A stretch of 64,000 bases of DNA, from positions 62,001 through 126,000 of the forward strand of contig JAKAKD010000041.1 in assembly GCA_021824635.1 (NCBI GenBank), given 5' to 3'. The notes beneath the pieces were generated by a model, which was not told the DNA's origin, did not search any database, and saw nothing but the letters and a program-made list of their open reading frames with translations. This document shows positions 46,620-54,917 of the stretch, piece by piece. Each line of letters starts with the position of its first letter. Positions within the stretch are counted from its first letter, which is position 1. The position numbers and the translations under genes were made by a program. This stretch comes from Bacteroidota bacterium (GTDB lineage: Bacteria > Bacteroidota > Ignavibacteria > Ignavibacteriales > Melioribacteraceae).

Positions 46620-47906
46620 CTAAGGTGAGCTATTTAGAAAATTTATTTGCTCAACAAAGTTTGGATTAGAAACACCAACACATTCAAAATCATTTACCTT
46701 GCCGCCATTCTCCATCAACATACTCATCACTCCGAAAGCCATTGCAATTCTATGGTCGCCGCAGCTATCAAAGATTATATTTTCAATGGAAGCTTTACCA
46801 TCTAATTCAAATCCGTCTTCTAACTCCGTAACTATAAGTCCAGCTCTGGCAAAATTTTGGCAAAGAGATTTAATTCTATCGGACTCTTTTACGCGCAATT
46901 CTTTTGCGCCGGTAATTCTAAAATTCCCTTCGGCAAAAGCTCCGGCAACAGCAAGAATTGGTATCTCATCAATTATATTGGGTATGATTGTTTCTGGTAT
47001 AGAAATGTTTTTCAAATTACTGGAAAAGACTCGGAGATCACCGACTTTCTCTCCTTTTGACTCAATCAGATTTTCTACTTCAATTATACCGCCCATCTGT
47101 TTTAGTATATCAATAACACCGGTACGAGTTTCGTTTAGCGATACATTTTTAATTACAATCTCCGAATTTCGAGTCAGAAGAGCGAGGACAATAAAAAATG
47201 CGGCGCTTGAAATATCGGATGGAACAGTGATTTCAAATGGCTGAGGATAATTTTTCTTGCTGACAAATATTTTTGTTCCTGAAGAATCTTTTTCTGTTCT
47301 CAAACCAAGAAGTTTTTCCGTATGATTTCTCGTCGGGATCGCTTCAATTATTACAGATTCTTCATCAAGATGGATTGCGCATAATATAAGAGCGCTCTTA
47401 ACCTGCGCACTTGCAACCTGAAGTTTGTAATTAACCGCTTTAAGGGTAGATGATGGTTTGATATTAATCGGCATTATTCCTTTTTCACTCACAGAAATAT
47501 CAGATCCGAAAACCTTAAGCGGTTCAACAATTCTTCCCATCGGTCTTTTGGATAAAGACTCGTCGCCGGTAATTACGGATTCAAAATCCTGCGCGGCTAG
47601 AATTCCGCTCATCAAACGTGCGGTCGTTCCGGAGTTTCCGGCATACAAATCATTTTCCGGTTTCGAAAATCCCTTAAATCCTTTTCCGTTTACTTTTATT
47701 GAATCATCCAAAAATTCAAATTTGCAGCCAAGTTTTTCCAAGCAGTCCATTGTTGAACGGACATCTTCGGAATCGGAACAATTACAAATCACAGAAACAC
47801 CGTTTGCCATAGCCGCAAACATTACAGCTCTATGGGAGATTGATTTATCTCCTCGAAGCTCTAGTTCGCCCTTAATTCTTTCTATTTTTTTAAATTGCTG
47901 AATCAC
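46620..47906 (-). CDS. aroA: 3-phosphoshikimate 1-carboxyvinyltransferase (EPSP synthase)
   Basis: Sixth shikimate-pathway step. The GTG at 47906 is preferred because it overlaps the trmH stop in a GTGA; GTGs at 47918 and 47915 are alternatives. About 428 residues. Motifs: GELELRGDKSISHRAVMFAAMA, YAGNSGTTARLMSG, KRPMGRIVEPL, ASAQVKSALIL, PTRNHTEKLL, VPSDISSAAFF, and the C-terminal DHRIAMAFGVMSM. Functions with the DAHP synthase and TyrA encoded at 19.8-21.9 kb, but is in a separate operon. Confidence 0.95.
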   Translation of the reverse strand: MIQQFKKIERIKGELELRGDKSISHRAVMFAAMANGVSVICNCSDSEDVRSTMDCLEKLGCKFEFLDDSIKVNGKGFKGFSKPENDLYAGNSGTTARLMSGILAAQDFESVITGDESLSKRPMGRIVEPLKVFGSDISVSEKGIMPINIKPSSTLKAVNYKLQVASAQVKSALILCAIHLDEESVIIEAIPTRNHTEKLLGLRTEKDSSGTKIFVSKKNYPQPFEITVPSDISSAAFFIVLALLTRNSEIVIKNVSLNETRTGVIDILKQMGGIIEVENLIESKGEKVGDLRVFSSNLKNISIPETIIPNIIDEIPILAVAGAFAEGNFRITGAKELRVKESDRIKSLCQNFARAGLIVTELEDGFELDGKASIENIIFDSCGDHRIAMAFGVMSMLMENGGKVNDFECVGVSNPNFVEQINFLNSSP

Positions 47907-48496
47907 TTTTCGCACCACCGATCAATTAAGGCATCAAGTTCTTTCTTCTCAAGCTCGCTCTGCCCGTACATATTTTTTATTACCCGCTGGCGTTGAGCTT
48001 CATACAAAGTTACTGCTGCGGCAACCGATACATTCAGACTTTGAATCATTCCTCTCATCGGTATGTAGAAAGTTTCGTCAGCTAATTTTTCAGCTTCTGC
48101 AGAAACACCGCGTTTCTCATTACCAAATACAAGTGCAACTTTTTGAGTCAGATCAATGTCATAAATATTCACAGCATTTTTATTGAGTATACTTGCATAG
48201 ACTTTGAATCCCTGTGCCCGTAAATGGTCATAGCAATTTTTAGTATCGTTATATTTTTCTACATCAATCCATTTATTTGCAGATGATGAAGAAGTTTTAC
48301 TGATTCGGGGGAAGGATTCAAAAGTGTAGAGTAAACTTATTTTAGGAACACCAACCGCATCGCACGTTCTAAATATTGCGCTGACATTGTGCGGATCATG
48401 TATGTTTTCCATAACCACTTGAAGAGAAAATTGTCTTGCAGTTGCAGTAGAAATAATTTTTTGTAGCCGTTCGTCTGTCTTAAATTTTCGCATCAC
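47903..48496 (-). CDS. tRNA (guanosine-2'-O-)methyltransferase, TrmH/SpoU family
   Basis: 197 residues. The SPOUT fold marks are VVMENIHDPHNVSAIFRTCDAVG (motif 1), then VALVFGNEKRGVSAEA (motif 2) and IPMRGMIQSLNVSVAAAVTLYE (motif 3). It most resembles TrmH, which methylates G18 of tRNA, but other SpoU members cannot be excluded. It is the middle gene of a coupled unit: its start overlaps the small HicB-like gene and its stop overlaps aroA, each by four bases. Confidence 0.88.
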   Translation of the reverse strand: MMRKFKTDERLQKIISTATARQFSLQVVMENIHDPHNVSAIFRTCDAVGVPKISLLYTFESFPRISKTSSSSANKWIDVEKYNDTKNCYDHLRAQGFKVYASILNKNAVNIYDIDLTQKVALVFGNEKRGVSAEAEKLADETFYIPMRGMIQSLNVSVAAAVTLYEAQRQRVIKNMYGQSELEKKELDALIDRWCEK

Positions 48497-48717
48497 TTAT
48501 CAAAAATAATTTTATAGACAGTTAATGGATGTTCTCTGCGGGCACGGTCAATAATCATCTTTTTATCCGAAGGACTTTGCAAATAAAATTTCAGCAGTGA
48601 AACAATTTTATCAATCACTTCATCTTCTGTATGAGCCCAGCTTTCACATCCTTTTATAGAAGGTACTTCAGCCGTGTAGCCGTCATCGGTTTGTATTACA
48701 TGTAAGTTTAGAACCAA
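48493..48717 (-). CDS. HicB-like small protein
   Basis: 74 residues with the pattern of the partial RNase H-like HicB fold: VIQTDDGYTAEVPSIKGCESWAHTEDEVIDKIVSLLKFYL (shown in parts). No helix-turn-helix tail and no hicA toxin gene are seen nearby, so a toxin-antitoxin role is doubtful. The gene may be an ordinary housekeeping relative. It overlaps trmH by four bases and would start the trmH-aroA transcript. Confidence 0.65.
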   Translation of the reverse strand: MVLNLHVIQTDDGYTAEVPSIKGCESWAHTEDEVIDKIVSLLKFYLQSPSDKKMIIDRARREHPLTVYKIIFDK

Positions 48718-48789
48718 AATATTTTCCTTTTGAATACATTGTTATTTCTAACAGTAAAAAAATACATGACAGAAAAAGACATTCCTATA

Positions 48790-49475
48790 TACGGCTAAAG
48801 CCAAATATCAGATTTTTCAATAAATTGCCGCGCCCTGAAGGCCGCGGCAATTCTCGATTCTTATTTACAATATATAAATAATTAGCATCAGTTTTAATTC
48901 TAGGGTTTGGGCCTGAAAAGATTTTTTAATCTCAATTATATTGCAGCTACTGTATTTTGATATCTCTTCATTAAATCATCATACTCTTCTGAAAATGATT
49001 TCTTATGATGATGTTCTTCCTGATTTCGAATATAACTTCTAACTTTACTAACAATTGACTCACTTACTGAAATTGCGAAATACTCATCCTGCCATTCAAA
49101 TTTTGTTCGGGTTAATTTGTTCTTATTGACCCAGAAAGAAGATTCACCTTTTATAAGCATAACTGTTTTACTTATTGATTGATCAGCTTTCAGAGAGACC
49201 AGAATGTGGATATGATCTGAGATGCAATTAATAGTGTCAATCCAAATTTCTTTTATTTTTGAGTTTGATTTTATATGATCGAGCAAAGTGTTTCTTAATT
49301 CACTCGAAATCATCTTCTCCCTATTTTTTGTAGACCAAATAAGATGAACCCAAACCCTTACGAATGGCATATTATCTCCATTCTGTATTTCGCAAAACAA
49401 TAAATAATTTTTTATCTGCCACGAGCTTTAGCTCGTGGGTTTAAAAATCAAAAAGTATCAATCGGCTTTAGCCAC
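48790..49475. mobile_element. IS200/IS605-like element with a single Y1 transposase gene
   Basis: The ~690-base stretch holds one transposase gene and hairpins at both ends. The left end has an AATTGCCGCG / CGCGGCAATT stem (48823-48852) and a GGCTAAAGCC palindrome (48793-48802). The right end has a CCACGAGC / GCTCGTGG stem (49419-49438) and a GGCTTTAGCC palindrome (49464-49473). Terminal hairpins without inverted repeats are the rule in this family, whose ends are cut as single strands. The exact boundaries are not certain. No TnpB gene is present. Confidence 0.75.
48936..49370 (-). CDS. tnpA: IS200/REP-associated Y1 transposase (TnpA-like)
   Basis: 144 residues from ATG 49370. HUH endonuclease marks: H53-I-H55 in ISDHIHILVSL, and the nucleophile Tyr113 in VRSYIRNQEEHH with the family's Q at 117. 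The protein opens with WVHLIWSTKNREKM, the first strand and helix of TnpA/RAYT proteins. It cuts and rejoins single-stranded DNA at the hairpin ends of its element. The frame is complete, so it may still be active. It sits in a housekeeping neighbourhood between a HicB-like gene and deoC. Confidence 0.85.
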   Translation of the reverse strand: MPFVRVWVHLIWSTKNREKMISSELRNTLLDHIKSNSKIKEIWIDTINCISDHIHILVSLKADQSISKTVMLIKGESSFWVNKNKLTRTKFEWQDEYFAISVSESIVSKVRSYIRNQEEHHHKKSFSEEYDDLMKRYQNTVAAI

Positions 49476-49546
49476 ATTCATAAATTGTTATTGAATTTGA
49501 TTCTTTCTTAATAAAAATATTAACCCGAAAAGTTGATCGCTCTTTC

Positions 49547-50413
49547 TCAATATCCTCCCGCTGCTACAGCTTCTCCCTTGACAATTTTAACACTTGCGCT
49601 GGCACCGATTCTATCCGCGCCGCTGGCAATCATTAATTTAGCATCTTCTGTAGTTCTAATTCCACCGCTTGCTTTAACGCCCACTGTCGAGCCAACCACA
49701 TATCTCATCAACGCAACATCACCTGCAGTTGCGCCTCCTTTGCTAAATCCGGTAGAGGTCTTTACAAAATCTGCTTTTGCTTCTTTGGCAAGAATGCATG
49801 CTTTAATTTTCTCTTCATCAGTCAGAATAGACGATTCAATGATCACTTTACAAATTGCACCGAATTTTTTGGCTGCAAAAACAACTTGATTGATATCGTT
49901 GAAGACATAATCATTTTCTCCTTGTTTCAGCATACCGATATTGATTACCATATCAATTTCCTGGGCACCGTTTTTAAGTGCCTGCTCTGCTTCAAAACGT
50001 TTGGTCTCAGTGGTTGTAGCACCCAGCGGGAATCCGATTACAGTACATACTTTCACTTTTGAACCGCTCAACAGATCTTTACACATCGGGACAAATGACG
50101 GGTTTACGCATACGGAAGCAAAACTATATGTACGCGCTTCTTCGCAAAGAGTTTTAATTTCTTTTGGAGTAGCATCCGGTTTAAGCAAAGTATGGTCAAT
50201 CATCCGGGCAACATCTTTATCAATATGTTCGCCAACGCCAATGCTTGCGGCAATTCTCTCTGCACCGTTGGTAATAATATTCTTAACAGCCGTGCGTTGA
50301 TCAACAACATTGCGTTCCCATCCGGCACATGTTCCACCTGTGCAGTAAAAATCCTGTAATGATTTTTCCATTAGTACTTGTGATACAATTTTTTCGATCA
50401 TTCCTGTGCTCAT
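49547..50413 (-). CDS. deoC: Deoxyribose-phosphate aldolase
   Basis: Cleaves 2-deoxyribose 5-phosphate to acetaldehyde and glyceraldehyde 3-phosphate. 288 residues. About 65 extra residues precede the usual ~220-residue barrel, which starts at [16 protein letters not shown]. Catalytic parts: [41 protein letters not shown] and the Schiff-base lysine in [25 protein letters not shown] closes the site. The N-terminal extension resembles that of longer DeoC forms. It lies three bases after folD, so the two are one transcript. Confidence 0.93.
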   Translation of the reverse strand: MSTGMIEKIVSQVLMEKSLQDFYCTGGTCAGWERNVVDQRTAVKNIITNGAERIAASIGVGEHIDKDVARMIDHTLLKPDATPKEIKTLCEEARTYSFASVCVNPSFVPMCKDLLSGSKVKVCTVIGFPLGATTTETKRFEAEQALKNGAQEIDMVINIGMLKQGENDYVFNDINQVVFAAKKFGAICKVIIESSILTDEEKIKACILAKEAKADFVKTSTGFSKGGATAGDVALMRYVVGSTVGVKASGGIRTTEDAKLMIASGADRIGASASVKIVKGEAVAAGGY

Positions 50414-50416
50414 AAT

Positions 50417-51310
50417 TTAGTCTAATTTTTGTTTTGTAATTTTTATATATGCAAGAAAGGTATTTTGCAGCAACATTGCAATCGTCATAGGTCCAACACC
50501 GCCCGGCACCGGAGTAATGAACGACGCTTTCTTTGATACATTTACATAATCAACATCGCCGACAATTTTATAACCTTTTGGCAATGATGAATCTTCAACT
50601 CTGTTAATACCAACATCAATGACTGCAACACCTTCCTTGACCATATCGGCAGTTATAAAATTTGCTTTTCCAATAGCGGCAATTAAAATATCCGCGCTTT
50701 TGGTGTATATAGAAATATTTTCAGCAGCGGAATGGCAAATTGTTACAATGGCGTTAGCACCCTCTTTTTTCTGAAGCAGCATATTTGCAACCGGTTTGCC
50801 CACAATGTTGCTTCTTCCAACAACAACAACATGTTTACCGCTTGTCTCTATTTTGTACCGCTTTATCAATTCAACAATTCCGTTTGGAGTGCATGGATAA
50901 AATGTATCTTTACCAATAACTAAGTTGCCAACATTTATGGGATGAAAACCGTCAACATCTTTGCTCGGAGAAATTCTCTCAATAACTTTATCTTCATTAA
51001 TATGTTTAGGCAAAGGAAGCTGAACAAGTATTCCGTGGTAATCATCATTTGAGTTGTAAAAATCAATCATCTCTAAAAGTTGCTGCTCTGAAGTCTCAAC
51101 AGGAAGAATTTCGACTTTGGAATGCATACCGATTTCACCGCATGCTTTACCTTTTGATTTAACATAAGATTGAGATGCCGGATTATCGCCCACCATTATT
51201 GTTACTAATCCGGGAACACGAATATTCAATGACTTCAGCCATTCGATTTTACTCTTCAGTTCTTCACGAATTTCAGATGCTATTTTCTTTCCGTCAATGA
51301 CAACAGTCAT
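50417..51310 (-). CDS. folD: Bifunctional methylenetetrahydrofolate dehydrogenase/cyclohydrolase
   Basis: Interconverts methylene-, methenyl- and formyl-tetrahydrofolate. 297 residues. Motifs: SQSYVKSKGKACGEIG with the catalytic lysine, GILVQLPLPKHINEDKVIERISPSKDVDGFHPINVG, VVGRSNIVGKPVANMLL (NADP site) and the C-terminal FITPVPGGVGPMTIAMLLQNT. Standard length. It precedes deoC with a three-base gap. Confidence 0.96.
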   Translation of the reverse strand: MTVVIDGKKIASEIREELKSKIEWLKSLNIRVPGLVTIMVGDNPASQSYVKSKGKACGEIGMHSKVEILPVETSEQQLLEMIDFYNSNDDYHGILVQLPLPKHINEDKVIERISPSKDVDGFHPINVGNLVIGKDTFYPCTPNGIVELIKRYKIETSGKHVVVVGRSNIVGKPVANMLLQKKEGANAIVTICHSAAENISIYTKSADILIAAIGKANFITADMVKEGVAVIDVGINRVEDSSLPKGYKIVGDVDYVNVSKKASFITPVPGGVGPMTIAMLLQNTFLAYIKITKQKLD

Positions 51311-51366
51311 AAATTGATTCTATCTCCAACTTCCATGTTGTAAAAATGTCTCAAATATTATTTTGT

Positions 51367-51470
51367 ACTGTCATTGCGAGGATACCGACTAAGTCGGGAG
51401 ACGAAGCAATCTCTATCTGGACTAAAAACAAACTTTAGTTTGCTTCGCTTCGCTCGTAAAGACTAATATC
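51367..51470. repeat. Dispersed intergenic repeat (CATTGCGAGG type)
   Basis: The gap between ymdB and folD holds TGTCATTGCGAGG, ACCGACTAAGTCGG, GACGAAGCAATCTC, and TTTGCTTCGCTTCGCTCG in a row. These are the words of a common chromosomal repeat. GACTAAGTC and AAACTTTAGTTT are short palindromes within it. It codes for nothing. Confidence 0.6.
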
Positions 51471-51491
51471 GGAATTTTTTAAAAGACTTTT

Positions 51492-52292
51492 TTAACTGCT
51501 CTTCTTTTCAAATTCCGGCATAAAAATTCTTTCTATCTCTATAGTCTTTCCGGTAGAAGAATCTACTTTAAGGAATAGACCGGTTAGATGAACATTATCA
51601 ACAGCAGTTTGATATTTCTGCGGCGTCTGATAAAGAAACCGGTTTATTGCTGCATCCGTCTTCATTCCTATAACGGAATCATAAGGACCTGTCATACCGC
51701 AATCAGTTATGAATCCGGTACCGTTTGGAAAAATTCTTTCATCGGATGTCTGCACATGCGTATGCGTACCAATTACAGCAGAAACTTTTCCATCAAGAAA
51801 ATAAGCAAGAGCAATTTTTTCTGCAGTAGCTTCCGCATGCATATCAACAATGATAACTTTTGTTTCCTGTTTCAATTTTGATAGAACAAATTCAGCAGCA
51901 CGGAACGGGCAGTCAATTGGCGTCATGTAAGAACGCCCCTGCAAATTCAGAACTGCTACTTTCCCCATTCCGCTGTCAAAAATATAATATCCGTTACCGT
52001 GTGTTCCTTTGGGATAGTTAAACGGACGAAGAGCACGCGGATCTTTCTTCAAATAATCCTGCGATTGAGGTTTATCCCAGGTATGATTTCCGCCGGTGAT
52101 AACATTTACACCAAGATCAAAAAGAAATTTTGCCTCTTTTTCGGTGCATCCTTTGCCATCCGCCGCGTTCTCACCATTTACTATAACTACTTCTGCATTG
52201 TATTTCTTTATTAAGCTGGGCAGGTACAACTGAACCACATTTAGTCCGGGTTGACCGATGATATCGCCTATGAAAAGTATATTAATTGTCAT
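51492..52292 (-). CDS. YmdB-like metallophosphoesterase (TIGR00282 family)
   Basis: 266 residues, matching the YmdB 2',3'-cyclic-nucleotide phosphodiesterase family in length and motifs: ILFIGDIIGQPG at the start, VIVNGENAADGKGCTE, VITGGNHTWDK, VDMHAEATAEK and VIGTHTHVQTSDE, all metal-ligand regions of this fold, with ITDCGMTGPYDSVIGM next. In Bacillus, YmdB affects RNA levels and biofilm choice. Cytoplasmic. Its leader (52304-52345) is duplicated upstream of the RhuM-Fic gene. Confidence 0.9.
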   Translation of the reverse strand: MTINILFIGDIIGQPGLNVVQLYLPSLIKKYNAEVVIVNGENAADGKGCTEKEAKFLFDLGVNVITGGNHTWDKPQSQDYLKKDPRALRPFNYPKGTHGNGYYIFDSGMGKVAVLNLQGRSYMTPIDCPFRAAEFVLSKLKQETKVIIVDMHAEATAEKIALAYFLDGKVSAVIGTHTHVQTSDERIFPNGTGFITDCGMTGPYDSVIGMKTDAAINRFLYQTPQKYQTAVDNVHLTGLFLKVDSSTGKTIEIERIFMPEFEKKSS

Positions 52293-52303
52293 CTAATTCT
52301 TTC

Positions 52304-52345
52304 TTTTGGTGTGCAATATATCTAAAAACGAGTGAATACGAAAAG
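52304..52345. repeat. 42-base imperfect direct repeat, copy 1 (ymdB leader)
   Basis: Matches 53400-53441 at 38 of 42 positions. It lies directly upstream of ymdB. The two copies bracket the RhuM-Fic gene. Confidence 0.85.
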
Positions 52346-52361
52346 AAGCGTTGTGGTCAGA

Positions 52362-53375
52362 TTAATTTTTCTTGTTGATCAGGTTGATTACTACTTTCAC
52401 TATCATATCTTTCTCTTTAGGATCACTCACAGCTATCATTAAACAAATTGCAACCAGAGCATTATCGGCTATTCTTTTTTCACCGTCCCTGTTATAGAGA
52501 TAATTATTTTTGCTCAGGTACATTAGGAACAATGCAGCGGCAATTCTTTTATTACCGTCAATAAACGAATGGTTTTTAATTGTCAGGTATAGAAGCATCG
52601 CTGCTTTTTCTACAAGACCCGGATAGAGTTCTTTTTTATTGAATGTCTGATAAATTGTGCCGACTGTACTTCTGAATGATTCATCCTTTTCTTTACCAAA
52701 CAAAGCAGAACCGCCAAATTTCTTTTTGAGATTCTTGATCATCACAATCGAGTCTTCATAGACAATTCTGTATTCCTCTTTTTCTTCTGTCTTCCGGGTT
52801 TTAAGTCTATTATTGTCATACTGGTCAAGAATATCAAGCGCATAAGTGTAATCGGAAATAACATTTAATATGCCGGAGAACTCATCTTTTGCCAATTGAT
52901 ATTTATCGGCAACCCGCTTAAAAATTTCTAAGGATTTTTCTAATTCTTTAATTCTTCCGGTTTGCTCCTTTAATCTTTTTTCGTTTAACGCATAACCTTT
53001 AATCAGGTATTCTTTAAGAACTTTATTTGCCCAAATCCGGAATTGTGTACCACGCTTTGAATTTACTCTATAACCGACTGATAAAATTACATCGAGGTTA
53101 TAAAACTTTACAGGTCTATCGGAATTTGGAATGTGCATTTTTTGCACATTGCTTTTTTCATCAAGTTCTTTAGTCTTGAAAATGTTGAATATATGGCGTG
53201 TTATTACGCTACGGTCCCTTTCGAACAGATCGGCAATTTGTTGATGCGTCAACCAAAGTGTTTCTTTTTCAAACTTTACATCAATCGAAGTATCACCTTC
53301 AGGGGATCTATAAATAATTATCTCTCCTTTTGACGGAAGATAGATGTTCCCATTTTTCTTTTTTATGGTTTTCAT
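52362..53375 (-). CDS. RhuM-family protein with C-terminal Fic domain
   Basis: 337 residues. The first ~200 match the virulence RhuM family: EIIIYRSPEGDTSIDVKFEKETLWLTHQQIADLF, RHIFNIFKTKELDEKS, FYNLDVILSVGYRVNSKRGTQFRIWANKVLKEYL. The C-terminal part is a Fic/Doc domain with HSFIDGNKRIAAALF (about 268-282), the complete H-x-F-x-D-G-N-x-R motif, so AMPylation or a related transfer is feasible. No inhibitory S/T-x3-E-G/N helix was recognised. The gene lies between two copies of a 42-base repeat and looks acquired. A toxin-like or regulatory role is likely. Confidence 0.85.
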   Translation of the reverse strand: MKTIKKKNGNIYLPSKGEIIIYRSPEGDTSIDVKFEKETLWLTHQQIADLFERDRSVITRHIFNIFKTKELDEKSNVQKMHIPNSDRPVKFYNLDVILSVGYRVNSKRGTQFRIWANKVLKEYLIKGYALNEKRLKEQTGRIKELEKSLEIFKRVADKYQLAKDEFSGILNVISDYTYALDILDQYDNNRLKTRKTEEKEEYRIVYEDSIVMIKNLKKKFGGSALFGKEKDESFRSTVGTIYQTFNKKELYPGLVEKAAMLLYLTIKNHSFIDGNKRIAAALFLMYLSKNNYLYNRDGEKRIADNALVAICLMIAVSDPKEKDMIVKVVINLINKKN

Positions 53376-53399
53376 TGAAATAGTTTTTTGTAAAACACC

Positions 53400-53441
53400 T
53401 TTTGATGTATAATATATCTAAAAACGAGGGAATACGAAAAG
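53400..53441. repeat. 42-base imperfect direct repeat, copy 2
   Basis: Located 25 bases upstream of the RhuM-Fic start; 38 of 42 identical to the ymdB leader copy at 52304-52345. Confidence 0.85.
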
Positions 53442-53552
53442 TGGGACAATTGATACTTAATTTATTCTTAAAATTTGACTCCAATTAACCATTTAGTTCG
53501 GTTATTAATTAGTTTTTTAACAACAAAGCAAAAAAGAAAAACGATATATTAC

Positions 53553-54677
53553 TTATCTCTTCCCTGCCTTGAGAAATGCCGTCTCCATTCTTAGGAAATT
53601 TATTTCATCATTAGTATAAACTATATCAGCAACTTTATGATCTAGGGAAACTGAGAACGCGACTACATTAGATAAATTTTCATTAGAAATATTCTTTCTA
53701 CCTGTAGCAATTTGTTTGATTTCTTTTTCAAGAATAGTTCTGCCGCGTATCCAGCAGACTTTCCTTTCAAAACCAGCAACAACAACTTGGGCCCGTTTAT
53801 TCGCACATTTAATGGCAATATTTGATAAATCATCATCACCCAATACGATAAGAAGATGAACATCTTCATCAAGAAGTTTTTGGAGAATATGGGCCGCAAG
53901 ATGCTTATCATCTAAAGGCAAAATAATCGTCCTTGAGAGATCAACTCGAGTTAATCGTTCTGCAATTTTTTGTTCTTCTTCAATTTCTAAGCTAGTAATT
54001 TCCGTTTCAGGGAAATTTATATTGATGAATTCAGTCAATAATTTGTAAAAGATAATGATACTTTTTTTCTTTAGCATCCATTCATCCATCAAATAATTGG
54101 AAAATATATCATTATCAAGTATAGAGACATAATCGGTATCTTGACTAATAAAATAAAGATCTTGGTCATCAGGGACTTCATTAATTAATGTTTCCCAAAT
54201 AATGGCGTCACAATATGAGCCACTTTTACCTGGTGGATTACCGAGGTCAACTCGCAGTTTTGTTTTCGTCAATAATAAATCCGAGAATGGAATTGGGGGA
54301 ACAATAGAAAATATTTCACTTAAAAGCTTATCTGCTTTTAATGATTTTGACTTACTCTTTTTCATAATTGAAGTAATCAAGTTTTTCTTCAAGTTTTCTA
54401 ACTTTCCTAATCCTTGCTGAATCTCTTTCATCTCAGGAATATCATGACATATTACAGGGACACTTAGCTTAGTGGAAAAAGACTCCAAGTTTTTTAATAC
54501 TTCCTTTATTTTAGCCTCTCGGTTGCGGTTAAATTCATTGATGACTTGTTGAGGTACAAACAGTTTTAGTTTTCTTTTTTTGATTAGAAAAATAAGTTTT
54601 TCGAGAATTGTTAATTGATCAGAACTATAGCTAAAAAAATTTAAGTACGTATTAGTGTCGATAAATAAGTTAATCAT
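53553..54677 (-). CDS. PIN-domain protein fused to a 131-residue-type domain
   Basis: 374 residues. The N-terminal ~190 are a PIN nuclease of the DUF4935 type: Asp7 in LFIDTNTYLNF, an acidic VINEFNR, SYCDAIIWETL and YFISQDTDYVS. From about 245 to the end it is co-linear and about 45% identical by eye with the whole 131-residue protein at 57736-58131: IVLGDDDLSNIAIK against IVLGNDELSQKVVQ, GFERKVCWI against GFARKVGWV, and FLKAGKR against FLDAGKL. PIN domains cleave RNA. The fused domain suggests it works with the operon upstream, 240 bases away. No antitoxin gene is visible. Confidence 0.8.
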   Translation of the reverse strand: MINLFIDTNTYLNFFSYSSDQLTILEKLIFLIKKRKLKLFVPQQVINEFNRNREAKIKEVLKNLESFSTKLSVPVICHDIPEMKEIQQGLGKLENLKKNLITSIMKKSKSKSLKADKLLSEIFSIVPPIPFSDLLLTKTKLRVDLGNPPGKSGSYCDAIIWETLINEVPDDQDLYFISQDTDYVSILDNDIFSNYLMDEWMLKKKSIIIFYKLLTEFININFPETEITSLEIEEEQKIAERLTRVDLSRTIILPLDDKHLAAHILQKLLDEDVHLLIVLGDDDLSNIAIKCANKRAQVVVAGFERKVCWIRGRTILEKEIKQIATGRKNISNENLSNVVAFSVSLDHKVADIVYTNDEINFLRMETAFLKAGKR

Positions 54678-54917
54678 GATTAGTTTATCCTAGAAAATGA
54701 ATAATTTTCACAAGTAGGATTCTTCTATTAAATCTTCCACCAATTATTCTTAGAATTGGGTAAGACTCTGAGATACTCACTTCTGTTCTTACAATATCCA
54801 ATATTATTCTAAATTAATTTAACACAAAATTAAATTATAATTAACTGGTTAAATTAGTTGAAGACTTTAATCTTATTGCCTACTTGGTTTTTCTTGTTTT
54901 AATATTATTCATTATTT

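Noticed and set aside
46699-47244. Plus-strand open frame of 181 codons
   Set aside because: It is fully antisense to aroA, whose motifs are conserved throughout.
48493-48717. HicA-HicB toxin-antitoxin system
   Set aside because: Only a HicB-like protein is present; no HicA-type gene lies on either side and the gene is fused into a trmH-aroA transcript.
54678-54917. Possible small gene or RNA between the PIN protein and the operon
   Set aside because: The stretch is AT-rich with no open frame, palindrome or recognisable motif.
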